Source: Alkalibacter sp964582705 (lineage in GTDB: Bacteria; Bacillota; Clostridia; Eubacteriales; Alkalibacteraceae). From it: a stretch of 12,469 bases of DNA. The stretch spans positions 1 through 12,469 of the forward strand of contig CAZOTE010000060.1 in the NCBI GenBank assembly GCA_964582705.1, in the 5' to 3' direction. Position 1 is the stretch's first letter. The number at the start of each line of letters is the position of its first letter. Under the pieces are notes generated by a model that did not search any database, was not told the DNA's origin, and saw only the letters and a program-made list of their open reading frames with translations. A program made the position numbers and the translations under genes. This document shows, piece after piece, positions 1-6,424 of the stretch.

Positions 1-819
1 CTTGGAGAGAACGCAAAGCTTGAGTTTAAGATCTATACAGCTCCGGATCAAATAAGCGCCGATATCATAAATGGCAGCTTGGATATTGCGGCTATGCCTA
101 CTAACCTTGCAGCAGTTTTATACAACAGGACTGAAGGTGGGGTGCTGATGGGAGCTGTAAATACATTGGGAACGCTATATGTTTTGTCGGGTGAAGAGAC
201 GCAGATAGATTCTATCTCGGATCTTGCAGGCAAAACCATCTATTCATCAGGTCAAGGTGCTACTCCGGAGTATATATTAAGATATATTTTAGATAATAAT
301 GGCTTAAATCCAGACGAGGATGTAAACATAAGGTTTTATCAGGAGCATGCAGAGGCGGCGACTCAGTTTTCACAAGACAAGGGAAATGTCGTTGTTTTAC
401 CGGAACCGTTCGTCACATCTACCCTTATGAACATGGATGGGGTAAAAACAGTGCTGGACTTGACGGTAGAGTGGGAGAAGTCTACCCAAGGAACAAGCCT
501 TCCGATGGGCTGTGTTTCAATAAGAAAGGAATTTGCCCTTGAATATCCCGAAGCCTTATCCTATATACTTGAAAAATACGAGGAATCCATTGATTATGTT
601 AATCAGAATCCTGTACAGGCTGCCGCACTGATAGTGGAGCAGGGGATACTTCCACAGGAAAAAATAGCAGAAAACGCTATTGGTGGAAGCAACATAGTAT
701 ATATTAAGGCAACTGAAGCGAGGGAAAGCTTGGAAGCTTATTATAAAATCTTGTTTGAATTCAACCCGGGATCAGTCGGAGGTGCGTTGCCGGATGATGA
801 ATTCTATTATTCAGAGTAA
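1..819 (+). CDS. ABC transporter solute-binding protein, 5'-truncated by the window edge
   Basis: The reading frame is open from base 1 to the TAA at 817-819, giving 272 visible residues, so the signal peptide and first lobe start lie outside the window. The visible part resembles periplasmic-binding proteins of the NMT1/SsuA/TauA type: an early GSLDIAAMPTNLAA stretch, an ISDLAGKTIYSSGQGATPEY segment (ligand-site loop typical of this fold), VVVLPEPF, and a helical C-terminal part. In a Gram-positive cell it would be a membrane-anchored lipoprotein outside the membrane. The permease and ATPase genes follow with overlaps, so the three make one importer. The substrate cannot be read from sequence; nitrate, sulfonate, taurine and thiamine-precursor importers all use this family. 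Sure of the family, unsure of the ligand. Confidence 0.85.
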   Translation, partial: LGENAKLEFKIYTAPDQISADIINGSLDIAAMPTNLAAVLYNRTEGGVLMGAVNTLGTLYVLSGEETQIDSISDLAGKTIYSSGQGATPEYILRYILDNNGLNPDEDVNIRFYQEHAEAATQFSQDKGNVVVLPEPFVTSTLMNMDGVKTVLDLTVEWEKSTQGTSLPMGCVSIRKEFALEYPEALSYILEKYEESIDYVNQNPVQAAALIVEQGILPQEKIAENAIGGSNIVYIKATEARESLEAYYKILFEFNPGSVGGALPDDEFYYSE

Positions 820-1576
820 AATGAACAAGCAAATCAGGACTATCTTGATCATTGGATTATATTTATTAATATGGGAATTTGGTGCTGCAAGGGTTTCAAG
901 CAGCTTGATTCTGCCCTCGCCGAGGGAGACTATAAAGACCTTGTTGGAGCTTATGCCCAAGGAGGTTTTTCGTTTGGCTGTGGGAACGACAGTGGTGAGG
1001 ATAATCGCCGGGGTAGGCCTGTCAATGGGCATGGGCATTTTATTAGGAGTCGCAAGCTCTCTTAATAGGAAGCTATTATATCTTATCGAGCCGCTGATTG
1101 GTCTTGTCAAGGCGATACCTGTGGTGTCAGTCAGCATCCTAATCCTTCTTTGGTTTGATGAGAACCTTGCTCCTGTGGCGGTTTGTTTTTTGCTTTGTTT
1201 TCCGCCTATATGGTCTAATACCTTTGAAGGCATGAGCACAGTTGACGAAAAGAAGTTAGAAATGGCAAAGGTTTACCAAGTGGACATGCTGAGCATTTTA
1301 AGAAATATATATTTGCCTCACTTAAGCCCATATATACTCTCCGGGCTTTCCATATCAATAGGATTAGGATGGAAGAGTACGGTAACTGCGGAGTTGTTGT
1401 CCTCTGCCCCTTATGCCATGGGAAGGATGATTTACAACTCAAAAATATATCTTGAGACCACAGAGCTCTTTGCCTGGACTGGGACAGTTATCATACTGAG
1501 CATTTTGATGGAGAAGGGGGTCAAAGGTCTTATAGAAAAAAGAAGCAAGTTGGTGGGATATGGATATAGAAATTAA
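794..1576 (+). CDS. ABC transporter permease, SsuC/TauC-like
   Basis: Integral membrane subunit of the importer (260 aa from this start). Hydrophobic segments lie near residues 16-30, 61-88, 96-120, 125-145, 180-200 and 232-252, as expected of a six-helix BPD_transp_1 permease. The cytoplasmic EAA-type coupling loop that docks on the ATPase is around residues 152-175 (KLEMAKVYQVD ... YLPHL). I chose ATG 794 because GGAGGTG at 778-784 sits 9 bases upstream; the ATG at 821 has no ribosome site, and an in-frame ATG at 755 is deep within the upstream gene. The start at 794 overlaps the binding-protein gene by 26 bases and the stop overlaps the ATPase gene by 17, which suggests translational coupling. 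ATG 797 is nearly as good. Confidence 0.9.
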   Translation: MMNSIIQSKMNKQIRTILIIGLYLLIWEFGAARVSSSLILPSPRETIKTLLELMPKEVFRLAVGTTVVRIIAGVGLSMGMGILLGVASSLNRKLLYLIEPLIGLVKAIPVVSVSILILLWFDENLAPVAVCFLLCFPPIWSNTFEGMSTVDEKKLEMAKVYQVDMLSILRNIYLPHLSPYILSGLSISIGLGWKSTVTAELLSSAPYAMGRMIYNSKIYLETTELFAWTGTVIILSILMEKGVKGLIEKRSKLVGYGYRN

Positions 1577-2183
1577 AGGGTTGGTTAAGAAATATGACGG
1601 AGAGACGATTTTTAACGGAATAAACATATATATAAAAAGAGGACTTATAACCGTGATTTCCGGAGCATCAGGAATTGGAAAGACTACTGTTTTAAATATT
1701 TTGTCAGGAATCGACTCTGAATTCGAAGGCCTGGTCTGCGGCGTGGACAAAAGCAGGGTGGCGTACGTATTTCAGGAGCCTAGGCTTCTTGACCACTTGA
1801 CGGTGTCTGAGAATATTAGGTTTGTGCTGGATAAAAAGATGAATAGAAGCGAGATCGAAGATGTGATTTCTAAGGTACTTGAATCTGTTGATATGAAGAA
1901 ACAAAAAGACTTTTATCCGGCTCAACTAAGTGGCGGCATGAAGCAGAGGGTTTCTATTGCCAGGGCATTTGCCTACCCGGGCGATTTGATTTTAATGGAT
2001 GAGCCTTTTAGCGGAATCGATGAAAAACTGAAAAGGCAGATGATGGATGACATAAAAAAACTTCAAAGGAAGCAGGGCAGAACGATAGTATTTGTAACAC
2101 ACAACATGGCTGAAGCAGACTATCTCGGAGATGAACACTATATTATAGAAGGAAAACCTTCAGAGATTATCAAAATGAAGTGA
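1560..2183 (+). CDS. ABC transporter ATP-binding protein
   Basis: Cytoplasmic ATPase (207 aa) that powers the importer. All nucleotide-binding motifs are present in order: Walker A GASGIGKTT at 35-43, Q-loop glutamine 72 (FQEPRLL), signature LSGGMKQR at 123-130, Walker B LILMDEP at 143-149 with catalytic Glu148, D-loop SGID at 151-154 and switch His181 (VTHN). The protein is short for the SsuB/TauB family (usually about 240-260 aa), because the C-terminal tail after the H-loop is brief. Its start lies inside the permease gene and the ribosome site is poor (GGTGGG at 1552-1557 is close to the ATG), fitting coupled translation. Substrate unknown. Confidence 0.92.
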   Translation: MDIEIKGLVKKYDGETIFNGINIYIKRGLITVISGASGIGKTTVLNILSGIDSEFEGLVCGVDKSRVAYVFQEPRLLDHLTVSENIRFVLDKKMNRSEIEDVISKVLESVDMKKQKDFYPAQLSGGMKQRVSIARAFAYPGDLILMDEPFSGIDEKLKRQMMDDIKKLQRKQGRTIVFVTHNMAEADYLGDEHYIIEGKPSEIIKMK

Positions 2184-2230
2184 TTTTTTGGGGACATAAA
2201 CACAATAAGCAACACTTATGGAGGCGAATG

Positions 2231-3001
2231 ATGCTGATAGATACACACGCTCATCTGGATGATGAAGCATATGAAGGCAATTTAAACGAAGTAATAGAAA
2301 ATTTTAAAAAAGAGGGAGGAAAGCTGATAATAAATCCTTCCTACGATAGAACATCCGCTGAAAAAGCATTGATGATTTCTAGGGAATTTGAAGTCGTGTA
2401 TGCAGCTCTTGGAATTCATCCCCACGATGCCCAGATGGCGGATGAAGAGTTTTACGATTTCATAATACAAAACTCAGATTATGAAAAGGTAGTTGCGGTA
2501 GGTGAAATTGGGTTGGATTATTACTACGACAATTCACCAAGGGTGATTCAGCGAGAGGTTTTTAAAAGGCAGATGGAGATTGCTGTTAATAAAGACCTGC
2601 CCGTAATAATTCACTCAAGAGATGCCCACCAGGATACATACAATATGTTGGAGTCATTTAAGGGTAAGGTCAGAGGCGTAATGCATAGCTACTCAGGAAG
2701 CTGGGAGATGGCAAAGAGGTACCTGGATTTGGGATACTATATATCCCTTTCAGGACCATTGACATTTAAAAACTCTCGAAAGCTTCCGGAGGTTGCCGCC
2801 AATACCCCATTGGACAGAATACTGGTTGAGACGGACAGTCCTTATCTTACGCCTGTTCCATACAGAGGCAGGACGAACAATCCCAGCTACGTAAGATATG
2901 TTGCAGAAAAAATTGCGGATATAAAAGAGATTACCTTCGAAAAGCTAATGGAGAATGTCGAAAGAAATACCTTTGAAGTGTTCGAAAAGATAAAGAGATG
3001 A
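2231..3001 (+). CDS. tatD: TatD-family metal-dependent deoxyribonuclease
   Basis: Cytoplasmic TIM-barrel hydrolase of the TatD/YabD family, 256 aa, the usual length. Family members are metal-dependent DNases implicated in DNA repair. Metal-site residues are all visible: His6 and His8 (DTHAHLD), Glu92 (GEIGLDYYYD), His128 (VIIHSRDAH), His152 (MHSYSGS) and Asp202 (VETDSPYLTP), followed by the YRGRTNNP loop. I chose ATG 2231, 6 bases after GGAGG at 2220-2224; the adjacent ATG 2228 is only 3 bases away from it. The gap of 47 bases from the ABC ATPase has no hairpin terminator, so it may be read from the same transcript. Its stop codon lies inside the terminator that follows. Confidence 0.95.
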   Translation: MLIDTHAHLDDEAYEGNLNEVIENFKKEGGKLIINPSYDRTSAEKALMISREFEVVYAALGIHPHDAQMADEEFYDFIIQNSDYEKVVAVGEIGLDYYYDNSPRVIQREVFKRQMEIAVNKDLPVIIHSRDAHQDTYNMLESFKGKVRGVMHSYSGSWEMAKRYLDLGYYISLSGPLTFKNSRKLPEVAANTPLDRILVETDSPYLTPVPYRGRTNNPSYVRYVAEKIADIKEITFEKLMENVERNTFEVFEKIKR

Positions 3002-3023
3002 GCTGAAAATTCAGCTCATTTTT
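2999..3023 (+). terminator. Rho-independent terminator of tatD
   Basis: An 8-bp perfect stem, TGAGCTGA (2999-3006) with TCAGCTCA (3011-3018), closes a 4-base loop and is followed by five T at 3019-3023. The 5' arm contains the tatD TGA stop codon. Confidence 0.8.
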
Positions 3024-3112
3024 AATTGCAGAAGATATCGTTTTCTCTTGAGATGTAAACGTAAAGCTTATCAAAAATGTCAATAGCAAAAACCTTATAA
3101 ATATATACAAAA

Positions 3113-3140
3113 TGTAAACAATGAGTAACTAAAGAGTAAC
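3113..3140 (+). promoter_or_regulatory. Candidate WalR/YycF-like binding array (three phased hexamers)
   Basis: Three hexamers occur at exact 11-base steps: TGTAAA (3113-3118), AGTAAC (3124-3129) and AGTAAC (3135-3140). The WalR box known from Bacillus is TGTWAH-N5-TGTWAH, which also has an 11-base period; the first hexamer matches fully and the other two differ only at their first base. The array ends 4 bases before the -35 element at 3145, where a response regulator could touch RNA polymerase. Binding is inferred; no WalRK genes are in the window. Confidence 0.4.
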
Positions 3141-3144
3141 AAGT

Positions 3145-3173
3145 TTGACAAAAAAGTTTTTTTGGGGTATGAT
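3145..3173 (+). promoter_or_regulatory. Sigma-A promoter of the 3D-domain protein gene
   Basis: Perfect -35 TTGACA (3145-3150), 17-base spacer and -10 TATGAT (3168-3173). Transcription would start near 3180, giving a leader of about 69 bases. That start falls at the foot of the hairpin 3181-3204. Confidence 0.8.
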
Positions 3174-3180
3174 GTCTCAT

Positions 3181-3204
3181 ATTTGACGGGAGTGTGCGTC
3201 AAAT
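3181..3204 (+). repeat. Inverted repeat at the predicted 5' end of the mRNA
   Basis: ATTTGACG (3181-3188) and CGTCAAAT (3197-3204) form a perfect 8-bp stem around the loop GGAGTGTG. It begins at the expected first transcribed base. It could act as a 5' mRNA-stabilising hairpin or as a DNA operator. It is not followed by a T run, so it is not a terminator. Confidence 0.6.
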
Positions 3205-3248
3205 GCTTGTTATTTGTAGGCAAGGTTCAAATTTTTAGGAGGTAAAAA

Positions 3249-4289
3249 ATGAATGTTAACTTAAAGAGATTGAAGGAGGCGTGGTCAGGCGGCCGTAATC
3301 TTTTGATCATCGCATTGCTAACTTTGGCAATGTCAGCAGCATTTATCGTCTTCCAAACAACTGAAAAATTGGCAACAATAGTAGACGGAGAAAAAACTAT
3401 CGAATATACATTCAGAGGAGAAAAAAGCGTAAAAGATGCGCTTTTGGAAAATGAAATCAGTTTGGGGGAGATGGATGAGATTTCTCAACCATTGACCGAC
3501 ACCTTGGAAAACGGACAGGAGATTAGAATCAGCAGAGCGAAGGAGATAACCGTAACTGCAGATGGAAAGGAATATGTATTCTTTACCGCCCAGCGGCAAG
3601 TGGACAAGATAATAAGCCAAATTGGGCTAAGGTTGGAAAACTTGGACATGGTATACCCAAATCCAGAGGAAGCGATTGACGAAAACTTCAGCGGGGAAAT
3701 AAAGATCACTCGGGTAGTGGAAGAAGTGGTAACAGAAGAACAACCGGTTAAATACAGCAAAGTAACTAGAAACAATCAAAGTTTAGATAAGGGCGTAGTA
3801 AATACCGTCCAAAAGGGAAAAGACGGACTAAGAAGCATTACGGAGAGGGTCGTCTATCACGATGGAGAAGAATATAGCAGAACCGTTGTTGAAGAAAAAA
3901 TGGAAAGAGAGCCTGTTGAAGAGATTCAGGAGGTAGGAACTAACGTATACATTGCCACATCCAGGGGACAGACCCGTTTTGACCAGGCGTTGTATGTGGT
4001 TGCAACAGCATATTGTTCCTGCTCACAGTGCACCGGTCCGGGAGACGGAACTGTCACGGCAAGCGGGGCAAGGACCAGAGCAAATCATACCATTGCAGCA
4101 TCCACGCAGTTTTCCTTCGGCACAGAGTTTTACATACCCCATTTCAGAGGAAATTCCAACAGAGGGATTTTCGTGGTTGAAGATCGGGGCGGAGCCATAA
4201 AAGGGAACAGGATAGACATATACTTCAACACTCATGAAGAAGCCATAAAATTTGGCAGAAGGACCTTGAAGGTCTATGTACTGGATTGA
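3249..4289 (+). CDS. yabE: YabE-like cell-wall protein with DUF348, G5 and 3D domains
   Basis: 346 aa. A basic N-terminus and one hydrophobic segment at about 17-36 form a signal anchor or signal peptide, so the rest is outside the membrane. Two DUF348-type modules follow (about 41-85 and 97-140), then a G5 domain (about 155-230) that in this family binds wall polymers, then a C-terminal 3D domain (about 248-346). The 3D signature is clear: VATAYC at 251-256, a C-x-C-x2-C cluster (256, 258, 261), TASG, and VEDRGGAIKGNRIDIYF with Asp312 and Asp323. 3D domains share the MltA-type fold and occur in peptidoglycan-remodelling enzymes such as YocH. The ribosome site AGGAGGT (3237-3243) lies 5 bases before the ATG. 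tatD-yabE adjacency matches Bacillus, although rnmV and ksgA do not follow here. Confidence 0.9.
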   Translation: MNVNLKRLKEAWSGGRNLLIIALLTLAMSAAFIVFQTTEKLATIVDGEKTIEYTFRGEKSVKDALLENEISLGEMDEISQPLTDTLENGQEIRISRAKEITVTADGKEYVFFTAQRQVDKIISQIGLRLENLDMVYPNPEEAIDENFSGEIKITRVVEEVVTEEQPVKYSKVTRNNQSLDKGVVNTVQKGKDGLRSITERVVYHDGEEYSRTVVEEKMEREPVEEIQEVGTNVYIATSRGQTRFDQALYVVATAYCSCSQCTGPGDGTVTASGARTRANHTIAASTQFSFGTEFYIPHFRGNSNRGIFVVEDRGGAIKGNRIDIYFNTHEEAIKFGRRTLKVYVLD

Positions 4290-4312
4290 TATTAAAAAAA
4301 ATAATTGAACCT

Positions 4313-4344
4313 AAAAAAGCCGACTAAAGAATGTCGGCTTTTTT
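4313..4344. terminator. Bidirectional terminator between convergent yabE and dnaI
   Basis: A6-GCCGAC (4313-4324), an 8-base loop, then GTCGGC-T6 (4333-4344). The structure is symmetrical, so it ends both converging transcripts. On the minus strand its first arm codes for the last residues of the helicase loader, whose TAG is in the loop at 4326-4324. Confidence 0.9.
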
Positions 4345-5304
4345 CATACGTATGTCTTCTCCAAAGAATTCAAGGAAATGAAAATTTCCAATGACTCTTG
4401 AGGCAAGTCTGGTTGAATAGCGTTTTTCAAGCTGATTAACTGAAAGGTTCGTAGAGATAATCATTTTTTTGTCATCCTTTAAACGCTTGTTGATGAGGGT
4501 AAAAAGCTCGTTGTTGGCAAATTCGGTGAGGGTTTCGGTGCCCAAGTCGTCTATGATCAAAAGGTCACAGGTATAAAGATAGCTTGCGGGGTGATTTTGA
4601 TATGCTTCAGGATTGGATGAAAATTTGCTTCTCCTTACGATGTCCATGATTTCAGAAGCGGTCTGGTATATAACCACGTAACCTTTGTCAAGCAGCTCCT
4701 TGGCGATACAGTGTGATAAAAATGTCTTTCCCAACCCAGGATCGCCAAAGAAGTAAAGGTTGAGACTTTCCTCGCCAAAATTTTTTACGAAGTCGATGCT
4801 TTCAAGAAGTATCTTTTCCATCTGAAGCTTCGGAGAAACAGGGTATGGTCCTTTGTCTCCCGAATAGTAATCCATTTTGAAGGTATCAAAATTTTCTTTG
4901 GAGAGAATGTTTTTAAGGTTGGACTGGTCGTAGTAATTTTCTATCAACAGGCTGTTGAAGCAATTGCATCTTTTCCCTTCGACATAACCTTCATCCATGC
5001 AGACCTTGCATGCGGGCTTGTATTGGAGATAATCCTCTGGATATCCCTTGGATTTAAGAAGTGAGCGCTCGTCGTCTTTTAAGGAAGCTATCTCATTTTT
5101 AATATTTTCTAGATTTTTATGACTCTCGCCGGGAATTGAGGACAAAACAAGCTTGAGCCCCGCTCTGTTTATCCCGTCATGGAGAGACTTCAGCTGGGGC
5201 ATGGCCTTGTATAGGTCGTCGATGCGCTGCTTGTGAATGCGCTTGCGACGCAGTATCCTTTCATTGAATTCTATTAGGGTGTCGTTGTAAATAGGGTCTT
5301 TCAT
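4324..5304 (-). CDS. dnaI: Replicative helicase loader, DnaI/DnaC-type AAA+ ATPase
   Basis: 326 aa cytoplasmic AAA+ protein that loads the replicative DNA helicase during initiation or restart. The N-terminal part (1-95) is helical and charged. Cys99, Cys102, Cys113 and Cys115 (CKVC ... CNC) form a likely zinc site, as in DnaI. The ATPase core has Walker A GDPGLGKT at 187-194, Walker B LLIIDD ending at Asp252-Asp253, sensor-1 STN at 284-286, and the arginine-finger region RYSTRLASR at 295-303. The ATG overlaps the dnaD stop as ATGA, and GGAGTG (plus-strand 5312-5317) gives a 7-base spacing, so it is translationally coupled to dnaD. The stop falls within the shared terminator. Phage relatives exist, but nothing near it looks phage-derived. 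Confidence 0.92.
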   Translation of the reverse strand: MKDPIYNDTLIEFNERILRRKRIHKQRIDDLYKAMPQLKSLHDGINRAGLKLVLSSIPGESHKNLENIKNEIASLKDDERSLLKSKGYPEDYLQYKPACKVCMDEGYVEGKRCNCFNSLLIENYYDQSNLKNILSKENFDTFKMDYYSGDKGPYPVSPKLQMEKILLESIDFVKNFGEESLNLYFFGDPGLGKTFLSHCIAKELLDKGYVVIYQTASEIMDIVRRSKFSSNPEAYQNHPASYLYTCDLLIIDDLGTETLTEFANNELFTLINKRLKDDKKMIISTNLSVNQLEKRYSTRLASRVIGNFHFLEFFGEDIRMKKADIL

Positions 5305-6254
5305 TTTTTATCACTCCACATTTTTTCTCGCAATTTTTTTTGTATCAGATCGTAATCGTATTTGGAATCTTTTTGATCTGGAGACTGCTTGGTGGCCGGT
5401 CTGTCATCTACAACTTGATCGGGGCTAGTGTAGCCTTTTTCATGCCAGCTTTTTAAGACCGTGTCGAGGTAACGAAAGTTTGGCTTGTTTAATCCTGTCA
5501 TTTTTCTGCATCCTTCAAATATCATCTCAAGAGGCATCTTGTAATCGTCAAGCCATTTGTCCATATATTCGGTTTCGGCCTTGGAAGGCTGGCGGTTGAA
5601 ACCGAGAAAATGCATTATCTTGTAATAATTGGCCCATTTCGCATTGGTAGAGTCGATGTGAGCCAATGCCTCGTCGTACGTCCTGATGCTTTTATCGTAC
5701 CATGAAAGCGCGACCTTGTTCATATAGTTGAAGTCCTTCTTTTGCTTTCCGATGCAGTACTCTACAAGAAGAGTTGCAAGCTCCGGGGTAAAGAACAAAT
5801 CTTCCAGCCAGCTATTCATTGTTTGAAGCTCCTTGGAGCTGAGCGGCCGTGCAAACATGTACTCCACCGCCTTGAACATCTCGCGGGTAAGATTTTTGCT
5901 TTTGTCTTTTTCGGTATTTTTGGATGGAAGCTTTTTCCCTTCCAGCATCAAGGATGCGATGTTAAAGTAGTTGATTTTGGTATTTTCCCCAGCTGGAGAT
6001 TCCACCTGTACTATTCCCTCTGATTCCCAATATCTCCATGCTTTTATGACGTCGCTTTCAAGCAGATTGAGGCTTTTAGCGATGACCTTGTCGCTGATAG
6101 CAGACAAGCTGTTGCTTTGGCAGTACTTTAGTCCAAGGAGATAGACTTTTACAAAGTCCCCAGGAGCTTTTGGCATATAGTGATTTATGAAAATATTTTC
6201 AATCAGAGTTACTGAAAGATCGTCGTTGTTTCGAATCATCTCAAAATGGTTCAA
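5301..6254 (-). CDS. dnaD: DnaD-domain replication initiation protein
   Basis: 317 aa cytoplasmic protein of the DnaD/DnaB primosome family, which remodels DNA at the origin and helps recruit the helicase-loader complex. Residues 1-100 look like a winged-helix domain. Two DDBH2-type (DnaB_2) modules follow, at about 123-200 and 210-280, each ending with the diagnostic Y-x3-V-x3-W pattern: Tyr177-Trp185 and Tyr262-Trp270. A charged, low-complexity tail follows. The start is TTG at 6254-6252: GAAGGTG (plus-strand 6269-6263) lies 8 bases upstream, while the first internal ATG (residue 6) is too far from it. It is the first gene of the operon with dnaI, overlapping by 4 bases. Confidence 0.9.
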   Translation of the reverse strand: MNHFEMIRNNDDLSVTLIENIFINHYMPKAPGDFVKVYLLGLKYCQSNSLSAISDKVIAKSLNLLESDVIKAWRYWESEGIVQVESPAGENTKINYFNIASLMLEGKKLPSKNTEKDKSKNLTREMFKAVEYMFARPLSSKELQTMNSWLEDLFFTPELATLLVEYCIGKQKKDFNYMNKVALSWYDKSIRTYDEALAHIDSTNAKWANYYKIMHFLGFNRQPSKAETEYMDKWLDDYKMPLEMIFEGCRKMTGLNKPNFRYLDTVLKSWHEKGYTSPDQVVDDRPATKQSPDQKDSKYDYDLIQKKLREKMWSDKK

Positions 6255-6290
6255 TTAATACACACCTTCTTAAATAAAGTTATCTAAATC

Positions 6291-6299
6291 ATTATACCA
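6291..6299 (-). promoter_or_regulatory. Extended -10 promoter of dnaD-dnaI
   Basis: On the minus strand the bases read TGGTATAAT, a perfect TATAAT with a TGn extension. There is no recognisable -35; the expected -35 position falls in the palindrome at 6312-6321. Transcription would start near 6284. Confidence 0.6.
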
Positions 6300-6311
6300 T
6301 ATAACTGAAAA

Positions 6312-6321
6312 ATCTCGAGAT
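6312..6321. repeat. Perfect 10-bp palindrome in the divergent promoter region
   Basis: ATCTCGAGAT is self-complementary over 10 bases. It occupies the -35 zone of the minus-strand dnaD promoter and lies about 57 bases upstream of the murA -10. It could be an operator, but one short palindrome may also be chance. Confidence 0.3.
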
Positions 6322-6374
6322 GTTATAAACGAGGATCATAGCTATCTTTTTGTGTTTTAAGTTGGATAAAAATA

Positions 6375-6383
6375 TGATATAAT
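6375..6383 (+). promoter_or_regulatory. Extended -10 promoter of murA
   Basis: TGATATAAT at 6375-6383 is a perfect TATAAT with a TGn extension. The -35 region at 6355-6360 (TTTTAA, 17-base spacer) is weak. The predicted start near 6390 gives a leader of about 35 bases. Confidence 0.6.
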
Positions 6384-6424
6384 GCATCCCAGTGAGAAAG
6401 ATTTCAATTGAAGGGAAGTTAAAC

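Noticed and set aside
811..1239. Minus-strand open frame inside the permease gene
   Set aside because: Shadow of a well-supported gene; no ribosome site and no recognisable protein features. The same holds for the other long antisense frames, for example 6707-7255 opposite murA and 9372-9767 opposite htrA.
2180..2230. GTG at 2180 as tatD start, overlapping the ABC ATPase stop
   Set aside because: It would add 17 residues that precede the usual TatD start, and no ribosome site supports it. GGAGG 6 bases before ATG 2231 is clearly better.
3174..3248. A c-di-AMP (ydaO) riboswitch before the cell-wall gene
   Set aside because: Such riboswitches often precede wall hydrolases in Firmicutes, but the predicted leader is only about 69 bases with a single small hairpin, far too short.
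4324..6254. dnaD-dnaI as a prophage remnant
   Set aside because: The pair resembles phage replication modules, but both proteins are full-length, the promoter and terminator are intact, and there is no integrase, repressor or attachment repeat nearby. A chromosomal primosome role is simpler.
6392..6424. In-frame GTG at 6392 as murA start
   Set aside because: It nearly coincides with the predicted transcription start and lacks a ribosome site; ATG 6425 has AAGGGA at 8-base spacing and the normal MurA N-terminus.
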